Below, piece by piece: positions 1 to 8,959 of a stretch of 64,000 nt of DNA. A program made the translations under genes and the position numbers. The notes under the pieces were generated by a model. It did no database searches and was not told the origin of the DNA. It saw only the letters and a program-made list of their open reading frames with translations. Source of the DNA: CAKZML01 sp963823435 (GTDB taxonomy: Bacteria; Pseudomonadota; Gammaproteobacteria; Steroidobacterales; BM003); assembly GCA_963823435.1 (NCBI GenBank), contig CAWGLN010000001.1, positions 620,001-684,000 on the forward strand. Direction: 5' to 3'. Numbering within the stretch: the first letter of the stretch is position 1; each line of letters starts with the position of its first letter.

Positions 1-520
1 GTCGGAAATCCGTGGCGTTCGCCCCTCACAGGAGCGGCCTCCGAATTGTGCTTGTCTCGCTTGTCCTGGTTCCCGCATGCATTGGCGGCTTGAAGGCCGT
101 CACCAATGTTGCTTGCCCGAAGGCCCTTACGCAATTTGGTGGCGACCTGCCTTACTCGGTATCTTCGGAACCCCCGTTGAGAGCAATCAGTCGATAGCGA
201 AACAGAGGTGTTTCCCGGCAGGGCACGCCAGTGGTGGCTTCGCCCTGTTGGCTTTACCCTTTCTGTTCAAGACGCGGCGCAGTCAAAAAGCGGCTTTTTG
301 GACAGCGATGGCCACAGGCTGGACGATGGGTGGCTACAAAATGGCCATTGGAGATCATTTCCTCAGTCATACCGTCACGACGATGATCCTGGCCATGTTG
401 ATAGTTGATCTTGTCGTGATTTCGGATCGATACCTGTTTTCCGAGACATCGCGACTATGGACCCGGATGCGTTATCCGCAGCCTGCAGGGGTCGAAGATC
501 CTCGAAAATTGAAGGCCTGA
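1..520 (+). CDS. PAP2-family membrane phosphatase, 3' part, frameshifted
   Basis: This is the C-terminal part of a membrane-bound PAP2 (type 2 phosphatidic acid phosphatase) protein, whose family removes phosphate from lipid pyrophosphates, lipid A or related lipids at the membrane. The 5' end lies outside the window. The reading starts in one frame (KAVTNVACPKAL, then FGGDLPY) and continues after about position 153 in the next frame (GIFGTPVESN, then RCFPAGHASGGFALL). The PAGH core matches the family PSGH phosphatase motif, and GDHFLSHTVTT matches the third motif with its catalytic His. Two hydrophobic segments follow the motifs. The single frameshift between two well-conserved blocks looks like a sequencing indel. 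The substrate cannot be told from the sequence. Confidence in the family is good, in the exact role low. Confidence 0.72.
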   Translation, partial: SEIRGVRPSQERPPNCACLACPGSRMHWRLEGRHQCCLPEGPYAIWWRPALLGIFGTPVESNQSIAKQRCFPAGHASGGFALLALPFLFKTRRSQKAAFWTAMATGWTMGGYKMAIGDHFLSHTVTTMILAMLIVDLVVISDRYLFSETSRLWTRMRYPQPAGVEDPRKLKA

Positions 521-695
521 CTGATGGTCGCCACTCCGGCAAGATCGGTCGGGTAGCTGGCCAGACCGGCGCCAGGCCGAACCATCAAGTCATCGCATGG
601 ATCGCGCGTCACAAAACCATTGGTGCTGGCGACCCTGAGTCAGGGTGCGCTTCGCGCATCATTTGGCTCTTGCTGCGGGGAAAGTACCGGCAGCC

Positions 696-1155
696 CTAAA
701 ACCTGGATGCCAATTCTTTGATGTAATCCGCGAACTCCGGGTCTTCGCCCCGAATAAGACCGGGCAAAGAATTGCGGAAGTCCTCTCGCTCGCACCACTC
801 CTGCATGAAATCTTCCCAGGAGCGCCAGCGGCGAAGTTCCTTGCCTTTCAGGCTCCTTCTCGTAGAGCAGCAGATAGGCACGCTCGAACAGGGCGATCAG
901 CATGGCGAAGATCGCCTGCATGCGCTCCTCCTGCTCGGCAGTCAGGTTCGGCGTATGGGTTTGGGATAGCAATTTCAGGTCCGGGTGATCCAGCGCCAGT
1001 TGCAGGAAATCCTGGTAGTTGCGCGACAGGCGCTCATACACATCGTCCTCGTCGTTGATGCGCTCCTGACGCTTCTCAAGCAAATAGACAAGGATCGCCA
1101 TCGGCAGACCGACGACCGTTACGACGTAACTCAATAGTTCCCATGTCTCGAGCAT
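696..1155 (-). CDS. Conserved membrane-anchored protein of unknown function, frameshifted
   Basis: I do not recognise a named function. The protein has one N-terminal membrane helix (residues about 8-26, SYVVTVVGLPMAILVYLL) followed by a charged, mostly helical cytoplasmic part. It resembles small single-helix proteins that carry a repeated Asn-Tyr-x-Asp/Phe helical region. Near position 855 the frame changes: the segment after LYEKEPE continues in another frame as GKELRRWRSWEDFMQEWCER and ends in IKELASRF with a TAG stop at 696. Joined, it would be about 153 residues. The ATG at 1155 follows a stop-rich stretch and is the only good start. It is convergent with the PAP2 gene and divergent from the helicase gene. 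Confidence 0.6.
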
Positions 1156-1332
1156 CGGGCAATTATGCCAGCAAACACCCGGGGCCGGTCCCGCTAAATG
1201 TTCGAGCTGCAGTCGGCGCTAACACCGGCGCCCGGATACCACCCGACAGCAATAAGATGTCACACTAACGCGCCAGCTGCGACGGCTCGCAATCGGCCTT
1301 TCGCCGCTCACCCCAATGACAGGACCCAGACC

Positions 1333-2744
1333 TTGAACCAAACCTCCTTTTCGTCCCTTGGGCTGAGTCCTGAGCTGCTGGAGAATCTTTCATCCCTCGG
1401 CTACGAGGCCATGACTCCGATCCAGGAACAAAGCCTGCCACCCATACTTGCGGGACAGGACGTTATCGCCCAGGGCAAGACCGGTTCGGGGAAGACTGCC
1501 GCCTTCGGCCTGGGCCTGCTGGCCAAGCTCGATATTCGCAAGCTTGCGGGTGCAATCACTGGTGCTTTGCCCGACGCGGGAACTGGCCGACCAGGTTGCC
1601 AAGGAAATTCGTAAACTTGCGCGCGCCGTGGCGAACGTCAAGGTGCTGACCCTGTCCGGTGGCCAACCCTACCGGGCCCAGGCCGACTCGCTGGAATTTG
1701 GCGCCCATATCGTGGTGGGTACACCGGGCCGTCTGGAGGACCACTTGCGCAAGAAGTCCCTGGACCTGGGCGCCGTCACCACCGTGGTGCTGGACGAAGC
1801 TGACAGGATGCTGGAAATGGGTTTTCAGGAATCTGTGGAGGCGATCGTCAGGCAGACGCCCGGAAACCGCCAGACCCTGCTGTTCAGCGCCACCTACCCG
1901 GCCGAAATCCAGGCGATCGCCAAGCGAGTAATGCGTCAGCCGGTAACAGCGTCCAGGCGGAATCGACCCATGACAGCAGCACCATTCGGCAGCATTTCTA
2001 TAGCGTTGCAGACGATCAGCAGCGGCTGACTGCGGTGCGACTCCTCCTGTTGAAATTTCGCCCCGAATCAACGGTGGTATTTTGCAACACCAAGCGTGAG
2101 GCGCAGGAGATCGCGGAAGATCTTCGCAGCCACGGTTTCAGCGCCCTGGCCCTGCATGGCGACCTGGATCAGCGTGACCGGGACCAGACCCTGGTGCGGT
2201 TCTCCAACAAGAGCGTGTCGGTTCTGGTCGCCACCGACGTGGCGGCACGCGGTCTGGACATCGACTCCCTGGATGCCGTCATTAACTACCACATTGCCCA
2301 TGACACCGAGATGCACGTGCACCGTATTGGCCGTACCGGTAGGGCCGGCAGCAAGGGCACAGCCCATTCCTTGATCAGCGAAAAAGAGGGCTACAAGGTC
2401 GCCTTGTTACAGGACTACCTGGGCCAGGCAATCACGCCGGAGCCCCTGCCGCCGACCAGCCTGTTAAATGGAACGCCAAACCAGCCGGAGATGGAAACCC
2501 TGCTGATTGACGGCGGCAAAAAGCAAAAAGTCAGACCAGGCGATATCCTGGGCGCCCTGACCGGTGAGGGCGGTATCGCCGGCGCCCAGGTGGGCAAAAT
2601 AGATATGTTTGATATTCGGGCCTATGTCGCTGTCCAGCGGAGGTGGTCAAGCAGGCTCTGAAAAAGCTGTCTGAGGGAAAGCTCAAGGGCCGCTCGTTCC
2701 GGGTCAGGCTGCTCAGGGGTCAGCCGGACAGCGTCCGGAGCTGA
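1333..2744 (+). CDS. dbpA: ATP-dependent RNA helicase DbpA, with three frameshifts
   Basis: DEAD-box RNA helicase of the DbpA type, which acts in 50S ribosome assembly by binding hairpin 92 of 23S rRNA. The motifs are in order: Q-motif region (GYEAMTPIQ), Walker A (AQGKTGSGKT), PTRELADQ, GTPGRL, DEAD (VVLDEADRM), SAT (LLFSATYP), then helicase domain 2 with FCNTKRE, TDVAARGLD and HRIGRTGRAG. The C-terminal DbpA RNA-binding domain is clear (IDGGKKQKVRPGDILGAL, then KGRSFRVRLL). Three frame changes, near 1546, 1950 and 2635, are needed to read it. The first two compensate each other, and the third moves into the frame ending at TGA 2742-2744. The start is probably TTG 1333, with AGGA about 8 bases upstream. 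The total of about 470 codons fits the family. The helicase core itself is complete, so indel errors are more likely than decay. Confidence 0.9.
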
Positions 2745-2749
2745 TACAG

Positions 2750-2960
2750 CTTGCTGCGTGAAACCACCCCACCACAGCGCAGGGTGCACTGCGTGCGCCA
2801 TTTTGCCCCGTGCGTGAAACACACCCTTCGTGCTGTCCCGAAATCGGTTTCCTCCCGTAGGGTGCACTCCGTGCACCGTTTTAATCCGGTGCGCGGGACG
2901 CACCCCACATGCTCCCTTTGCACCAGGCGCGTGAAACGCGCCCTACGCGCAACAAATGTA
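2750..2960. repeat. BIME-like double-hairpin repeats downstream of dbpA
   Basis: At least two degenerate copies of the hairpin repeat family. The clearest runs from about 2863 and begins GTAGGGTGCACTCCGTGCAC, then CGGTGCGCGGGACGCACC. A second GCGTGAAACGCGCCCTACG arm follows near 2929. Each unit pairs GGTGCAC-N3-GTGCACC with a nearby GGTGCGT-N3-ACGCACC. No gene is visible in this 280-base gap. Confidence 0.7.
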
Positions 2961-3023
2961 GCTACACTGTCTGCTTAAATAGCTTCGACTTCGCACAATT
3001 ATTCCCAAGCAGGCAAACCGGAT

Positions 3024-4016
3024 ATGGAAAACACATCAATTCACCTGGTGGCCAGGCCGACCAAGGGCGTTACGGCCGATTTATTCGAAGTCAGGCACTC
3101 ATCACTGCCCGCGGTCGCCGAGGGCCAACTCCTGATTCGCCAAACCTACATGTCCCTGGACCCGGCCATGCTGGGCTGGATGTCGGAAGATCGCCAAAGC
3201 TATATACCGCCCGGTGGAACTGGGCGAGGTCATGCGTTCGTCAGGATATGGGGAGGTAACGGAATCCCGTCACCCGGGATTTGCGGCCGGGGACAAGGTT
3301 ACCGGGATGTTCGGTTGGCAAAACTATTGTCTGTCCGATGGCAAGGGCGTGAACAAGGTGACGGTGGATCTGCCACCCGAAGCAGTGCTGTCCATCCTGG
3401 CGCTGCCAGGCCTGACGGCCACCCAGGGTCTGTTCAATGTAGGCAAGCCCAAGGCCGGTGAAACCCTGGTGGTGACCGGTGCTGCGGGCTCTGTCGGTTC
3501 GCTGGTTGGGCAGCTCGCCAAGGCCGACGGCCTCAGGGTCGTGGGTGTCGCCGGAGGCCAGGAAAAGTGCCGCTGGCTGGTGGACGAACTGGGCTTTGAC
3601 GGTGCGATCGACTACAAGTCCGACGGTCTCGCCGAACAACTGGCTGCCCTGACTCCGGACGGTGTGGATATCTTCTTCGAAAATACCGGCGGTCCGATAC
3701 AACAATTGATATTTGATCGCATGAATGCCCACGGACGCATCGTCGTGTGCGGCATGATCGCGGATTACCTGTCAGCCAACCCGGCGCCCGGTCCGAACTG
3801 GATACGGATTATCAAAAAGCGCCTGACCATCCAGGGCTTTACCATGCCGGATCATTATGCCGAGGTTCCCCAACTACTGCGAAGCTGGGGTCCTACGTCA
3901 TGGCGGGCAAAATCAAGTATCGAGCTCATGTGCTGGAAGGCCTGGAATCCGCGATCACGGGACTACCCATGCTGTTTCGTGGCGAGAACACGGGCAAGCT
4001 GATGGTGAAACTGTAA
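3024..4016 (+). CDS. Zinc-independent NADP-dependent MDR oxidoreductase (2-alkenal reductase/CurA type), two frameshifts
   Basis: Medium-chain dehydrogenase/reductase of the leukotriene B4 12-hydroxydehydrogenase/CurA group, which reduces alpha,beta-unsaturated ketones or aldehydes with NADPH in the cytoplasm. The N-terminal part has YMSLDPAMLGWMS, typical of the family. The Rossmann fold carries VTGAAGSVGSLVGQ, followed by FENTGGPI and GRIVVCGMI. No structural zinc Cys set is present. Frame changes near 3212 (in GCCCGGTGG) and 3885 (before AAGCTGGGG) compensate each other, both in short G or C runs. The rejoined protein is about 331 residues, a normal length. The start at 3024 is the first ATG before the conserved N-terminus. 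The gene lies between two blocks of intergenic repeats. Confidence 0.85.
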
Positions 4017-4039
4017 CCAGATCGGTGCCCTCACTCTGG

Positions 4040-4416
4040 GATGGTGCGTAAGACGCACCCTGCCTGCGGCAGCGAACTCGGTGCCCAGAACGCACCCTGC
4101 CTGCGGCAGCGAACTCGGTGTCCTCCCGTAGGGTGCACTTCGTGCACCATTTGCGCCCGGTGCGTAGAACGCACCCTACCTGTGCCGCCGCGTAATCGCG
4201 TGCGTAGAACGCACCCTGCCTGCGGCAGCGAACTCGGTGTCCTCCCGTAGGGTGCACTTCGTGCACCATTTGCGCCCGGTGCGTAGAACGCACCCTACCT
4301 GTGCCGCCGCGTAATCGCGTGCGTAGAACGCACCCGCCTGCGGCAGCGAACTCGGTGTCCTCCCGTAGGGTGCACTTCGTGCACCATTTGCGCCCGGTGC
4401 GTAGAACGCACCCTAC
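4040..4416. repeat. Tandem array of hairpin repeats, 119-base period
   Basis: About three head-to-tail copies of a 119-base unit: TGCGGCAGCG recurs at 4102, 4221 and 4339. Each unit contains GTAGGGTGCAC-TTC-GTGCACC, a spacer, and GGTGCGT-AGA-ACGCACCCTAC, which give two short perfect hairpins, and a second GCGTAGAACGCACC arm follows. The near identity of the copies implies recent expansion. The last copy runs into the stop codon of the convergent LytTR gene (TAG at 4413-4415). Confidence 0.85.
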
Positions 4417-5321
4417 TCGCCGAATTCCCGAATATCGACGCCAATGTCTCCGCCAAGCTGATCCCTTAGCTGCTTGCGGAAACGCCGGCTCACGGGAATC
4501 TGTACTCCTGAGCTGAGCCTGACTTCGCCGTCGCCTGTGTCAAAGGGGACAATTTCGGCGACCCGATCGAGATTTACTATTGCCGACCGGTGGACACGCA
4601 TGAACCCCGCCGGCGCCAGCTTGGTCTCGATTCCCGCCATGGTCTCGCGCAAGGGATAGGCGCGACTGCCGACAATCAGGTTCACGTAGTTACCCGATGC
4701 CTGTATCCAGTCGATGTCGTGAACTTTTACCAAAAACTCCCGGCCCAGCTTCCTGACCAGGAATCTGTCGGTAACTGGCGTAGGTTCCTCCAGGTCCCGT
4801 TCCTCGGACAAAAATTCCGCCTCGCCACGCAATCGACGCAGACCAAATCGATACAGGTAGATAATGGTCAAATATCCGGCATAGGCGCGAAAATCTTTCA
4901 GGTACTCGTACAAGAGTTCACTCGACAGGGGTCCGAATTCGTAATGCTGACCCTGGGTGGCATAGACCGCCTGGCGAATAGCCACCATCAGCGCCACATG
5001 CACCAGGGAGAAGGGCAGCGTAAATGCGGCGTGACCTGCCAGTGAGCGCCGGATTCGGCCACGCTCCAGTGGAAACCGTCTGTCCCAGGCCAGAATCACG
5101 GGTATCAGCAATAGCTGCACCAGGTGGGAGGAGCCCTCCCACACGGCCGGCTGCCAGAATTCATAGGGCAACCCCAGGCGCTGTATTTCCATCCATACGA
5201 CCCACAGACTTGCCATCCAATTGACCGCGAAGAAGGCCACCCACAGGGCGGTCTCCCAGGCGCGTTTGTGTCGCAGATAGCTTTCCAGGGTCAAGAACCA
5301 CTCTTCCTCGCAGGACGGCAA
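4413..5321 (-). CDS. Membrane-anchored LytTR-domain transcriptional regulator
   Basis: DNA-binding regulator made of an N-terminal membrane region and a C-terminal LytTR domain. Four hydrophobic segments occupy residues about 25-175 (WVAFFAVNWMASLWVVWM is the first). The LytTR domain covers about residues 200-295: FLVKVHDIDWIQASGNYVN, then FMRVHRSAIVNLDRV and IPVSRRFRK, the usual fold that binds direct repeats in DNA. There is no receiver domain, so the membrane part is presumably the sensor. The only plausible start is TTG 5321; no ATG precedes the first helix. It is divergent from the acyltransferase gene, which may be a target. Its TAG stop is formed inside the end of the hairpin repeat array, so the C-terminus may have been set by the repeat. 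Confidence 0.85.
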   Translation of the reverse strand: MPSCEEEWFLTLESYLRHKRAWETALWVAFFAVNWMASLWVVWMEIQRLGLPYEFWQPAVWEGSSHLVQLLLIPVILAWDRRFPLERGRIRRSLAGHAAFTLPFSLVHVALMVAIRQAVYATQGQHYEFGPLSSELLYEYLKDFRAYAGYLTIIYLYRFGLRRLRGEAEFLSEERDLEEPTPVTDRFLVRKLGREFLVKVHDIDWIQASGNYVNLIVGSRAYPLRETMAGIETKLAPAGFMRVHRSAIVNLDRVAEIVPFDTGDGEVRLSSGVQIPVSRRFRKQLRDQLGGDIGVDIREFGE

Positions 5322-5491
5322 GGGAATCGTCGCCTGCAGCCCGCATTTTCCCCGTGTGTCCGGCCCACGGCTTACCGTTCGCCACCGCCGTCGACCACTT
5401 ATCCCAAATCCCGGTCTTTGCGGCCCCTTGGGATTGTCGGGCCGATGGCGCGAAGAGACAGTCTGCCATAAACCCCGACCCGGAGGTCACC

Positions 5492-6781
5492 ATGCAAACT
5501 AGCACACAGCTGCCACGCCGCCACGATATCGACGCTCTTCGCGTTCTCGCGTTCGGCTTGTTGATCCTCTATCACCTGGGCATGTTTTACGTCAGCTGGG
5601 GCTGGCATGTGAAATCCGCCTACCAGGCGGACTGGCTGGAACCCCTAATGCTGCTCGTGAACCAATGGCGTATGCCACTGATTTTTCTTATTTCCGGTCT
5701 GGCGGTCAGTCTGATGCTCGGCGAGGGTGGCAGGCCACGCATGGGTTACGGCGCCTTCGCGCGCTCGCGCACAAGACGATTGATGCTGCCACTGTCTTTT
5801 CGGCATGGCCGTCATCATTCCTCCCCAGGCCTATTTCGAAGCCCTGGGTAAGCATGTCATTGAGCCGGGCTACCTGGCATTCCTGTGGCGATATTTCAGC
5901 TTTGGCGGTTGGCCCGATGACGCCTTCGCCGGATCTCATATTGGTATCACCTGGAATCATCTCTGGTACCTGCCCTATCTGTTGATGTACACCCTGGCCC
6001 TGATCCCCCTGGCCGCATTCATGGCCGGTCGAGGCAAGCGTATTCGGGACAGTTTCCAGAGCCTGCGCGGGCCCTGGCTAGTGCTTGTACCCCTGCTGCC
6101 GCTGATGGCGTGGGGCTACTGGGTGTACCCGCGATTCCCTTACATCAGCCACGACCTCGTCACCGATGGTTACGCCCACGCCATGTACGGCACCTTTTTC
6201 CTGTATGGCTATCTTATTGGTCGAGACCCGGGCCTGTGGTCGGAACTCAAGCGGCTGCGCTGGTGGACACTGGGTATGGCATTTCTGGGTTACGGCCTGT
6301 TCATGGCCGGCCGGGAAATCCTCGCCGATGTCCACGTGATGGCGCCGCCGGAACCGCTTTCCTGTTCGTGCTCTACCTTAACCGTTGGGTCTGGATCCTG
6401 GCCGCCCTGGGCTGGGGTCATCACCTGCTGAATCGCCCATTCAGGTGGCTACCCTACGCCAGGACTGCGGTGTATCCCTGGTACATCCTGCACCAGACGA
6501 TTACCGTCACGGCGGGCTACTACCTGTACCGCCTCGAGTTGGCGCCGGCCACGGAAGGTGCGCTGCTGTTGATCATCACACTGGGTGGTTGCGCGCTAAT
6601 ACATCATTACCTGGTGCTGCGCATTCGGTGGCTGGGACCGTTGATGGGGTACACGCCACCGTCGATCCAAAGTCACGCGCAACCGACGCACCGACGGGTA
6701 TTGTCTGGAGGAGTCCACCTGAAGTCCCAGCCAGCCAGAGTGGCAGGCATCAAGCAAGGTGCGTTCTTCGCACGCTGTTAA
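5492..6781 (+). CDS. Acyltransferase family 3 membrane protein, two frameshifts
   Basis: Integral membrane acyltransferase of the acyltransferase-3 type (OatA/MdoC-like), which moves acetyl or succinyl groups onto cell-surface sugars. The signature start RRHDIDALRVLAFGLLILYH, with Asp and Arg, is clear, followed by RMPLIFLISGLAVSLML and WHLGYLP-like WNHLWYLPYLLMY. About ten hydrophobic segments can be counted after rejoining. The frame changes near 5805 (before GMAVIIPPQ) and near 6345 (before GTAFLFVLYLNRWVW). GGAGG lies 9 bases before ATG 5492. The last 40 residues (from about YTPPSIQ) are not typical of the family and may read into intergenic sequence. The divergent LytTR gene may regulate it. 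The substrate is unknown. Confidence 0.82.
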
Positions 6782-6892
6782 ATCTGGAACCGGTGTTAGC
6801 GATTTCTCTATGTGGAAAATCGGTGCCGGACTGAATAGGGCAATACGCCAACACCAGCACCGTTCAGATCAAGATAATAGGCGGCAGATCGT

Positions 6893-6942
6893 AGGGTGCG
6901 TTTCACGCATCGAAATAGATGGTGCACAGAGTGCACCCTACG
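6893..6942. repeat. Hairpin repeat, single copy
   Basis: GTAGGGTGCGTTTCACGCAT followed by GGTGCACAGAGTGCACCCTA. This is the same double-hairpin family as at 4040-4416, with the two arms in the opposite order. It lies in the 520-base gap between the acyltransferase and the next gene. Confidence 0.75.
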
Positions 6943-7057
6943 CTTCTATCCAGGTTGATCCCACTGCCCCTTCCCGGGTCGAAGCCAAAACGTCCCAGGG
7001 AAGGTTTACTGACCCGGCGCTCGCGGCGGGTAATCGACGGTATGACGCGATAGACTA

Positions 7058-7218
7058 GGGAGCTTCTGTTTTATTCTGGACGAAGCAGATTGTGAACGAA
7101 AAGACTCAGATTCAAGGCGTCAATCGCACGGAATAGCCCGCTATTGCGAAGATTGGCAACGCGCAAGCTGGGCCTTTTAGCCGCAAGATGCGAGTTCACG
7201 AGTGAATCAGAGGCTCCC
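7058..7218 (+). mobile_element. MITE-like element, complete copy with TA flanks
   Basis: An element of about 161 bases bounded by TA on both sides (7056-7057 and 7219-7220). It has imperfect terminal inverted repeats: GGGAGCTTCTGTTT at the left end and AATCAGAGGCTCCC at the right end. It carries no coding capacity. The same internal sequence (GACTCAGATTCAAG, TTGGCAACGC, TTTTAGCCGCAAGA) recurs at 35469-35861 and 62566-62800. TA flanks and short terminal repeats are what a non-autonomous derivative of an IS630/Tc1-type element would leave. No matching transposase is in the window. Confidence 0.75.
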
Positions 7219-7304
7219 TAAGCCGGACGCTGCCCGCCAAAGGAAAGTGAGCGGCCGCGCCTGGACTCTCGGCAATCACGGCCTGATAAATGGATGGTTC
7301 CGTC

Positions 7305-8742
7305 ATGAGACGATTATTGCGATCCCTGCTGCCATTAAGCGTTCTTGCGTTCGCCCACGCCTTGGCTGAGCAATCGGCAGAATTCGATTACTTCAGCAGC
7401 AATCGCACGATGATCCGGAACGGTGTGCAGGCGGTACTCATGTGCAACGGACTGTTCACCTCGGGACGCAGCCTGGAACAGGTGTTCAGACAGGAACTCG
7501 CCTATCTCCCGGAGCGAGTAGGCAATGCGGACGGCGGCGCCTATGTCATTGACCGGGAACGCAAGGCAGTGGCTGTTGGTGGGCCGAATGACGGTCCGAT
7601 GATACGTGCCGCATTTCGTACCGGCATAGGTTGCGTGGTTATGGCGCCGGAACAGGATTTCGATGACATAGACTCGCTGCCCATCCTTGAGCTGCCCTAC
7701 CCCCCTGGTGATCCTGCCACCACCGCATGGCCCAACGGTGATCGGATGGATGCGACTAGCCCTGCCAGGGTATATCGACCAGGATGCTCTCAAGGTCGCA
7801 TCCGACTGGGCCTTTGATCGTGAATCGGCAGAACAGGACACGCTGAGTCTTATCGTGGTGCATGGCGGCCAGATCATTCACGAACGCTATGCCGATGGCG
7901 TGGACATGAACACGCGCACACGTACCTGGTCTACCGCCAAGAGTATTGCGGTAACCCTGGTCGGTATGCTGGTTGACGATGGAAAACTCAAGCTTGATGA
8001 GCCACTGGGGTTTGACTGGCTACCTGGCGTGGCGAATCCCGGGAACGACCCGCGCAACGCCATTACCCTGCGTCACGTGCTAAATATGTCCAGCGGTCTG
8101 TACCCGGTGGATAGCTTCCGCATGGAATACGCCACCGGCTCCGGCCTGGCCTACTGGGCCGGCGCCAGTTCCGTGGAAGGCGCCCTGCAACGGGGTTTGA
8201 TCCGCCAGCCAGGTACCTTCTGGGAATATGAGAACTACGACAACCTCTTGGCCGTGTACGCCATGAAGCTGGCGCTTGGCGACCAGCAGCGCTACCACGA
8301 GTTTCCCCGTCGCGCTTTGCTCGACCGCATCGGCATGCGCAACACCCTGGTCAGCACGGATCGTTTTGGTGACTTTATCCTGAGCAGCCAGGTGTATACG
8401 AATGCCCGTGACCTCGCTCGATTCGGGCTGCTCTACCTGCAAGACGGCATGTGGGATGGAGAACGTCTGATCTCTGAAGACTGGATCAGGTTCGTCCGAG
8501 CCCCGGCCCCCGCCACCGCGCAGACCGGCAACTTCTACGGTGGCCAGTGGTGGCTGGTGCCGGATGATCGCAAGGATGTCCCGGAGGATGCATACACGAC
8601 GGCCGGTAATCGTGGTCAGTTCGTAATAGTGATTCCCTCACGTGACACCGTCATCGTCCGCAGGGGTCTGGATTACGGCAAACAGGGCTTTGATGAATGG
8701 GACCTGACCCGCGAAGTATTGAAGGCCATACCGGCGAAATAA
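7305..8742 (+). CDS. Secreted serine hydrolase of the beta-lactamase/EstB family, frameshifted
   Basis: Penicillin-binding-protein-like serine hydrolase (class C beta-lactamase/esterase family). ATG 7305 gives a clear signal peptide (RRLLRSLLPLSVLAFAHALA). The N-terminal 130 residues form an extra domain, and the hydrolase domain follows. The catalytic S-x-x-K is in TWSTAKSIAV, and a YxN-type motif is in EYENYDN. The third motif is GNRGQF rather than K-T-G or H-x-G, so activity on beta-lactams is doubtful. The frame changes between about 7700 and 7760 into the frame of GYIDQDALKVASDWAF. The next gene is a second protein of the same superfamily but of a different subtype, so this pair is not a recent duplication. 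Likely substrates are esters or D-amino-acid peptides. Confidence 0.82.
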
Positions 8743-8959
8743 GGTCTGACCGCTGTCTGCCGGCCCGGGCAATATCAGCACCGTCGTATGCATTTTGTGC
8801 AGCACATACCCCTGGGTGTTCGCATCCGTAGGGGAATCCTGGAAAGCTGTGGTCCAGCATTCTGAAAGCCACCTTTCAACAACCGCTAATGTATTGTCCT
8901 GCTCGTTCCAATAGTATGGGGTCGACGCATACAGCGTTTTGCTCGCACCAGGGAGAAAA

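Noticed and set aside
4040..4416. CRISPR array
   Set aside because: The units are identical along nearly their whole 119 bases with no variable spacers, and no cas gene is near.
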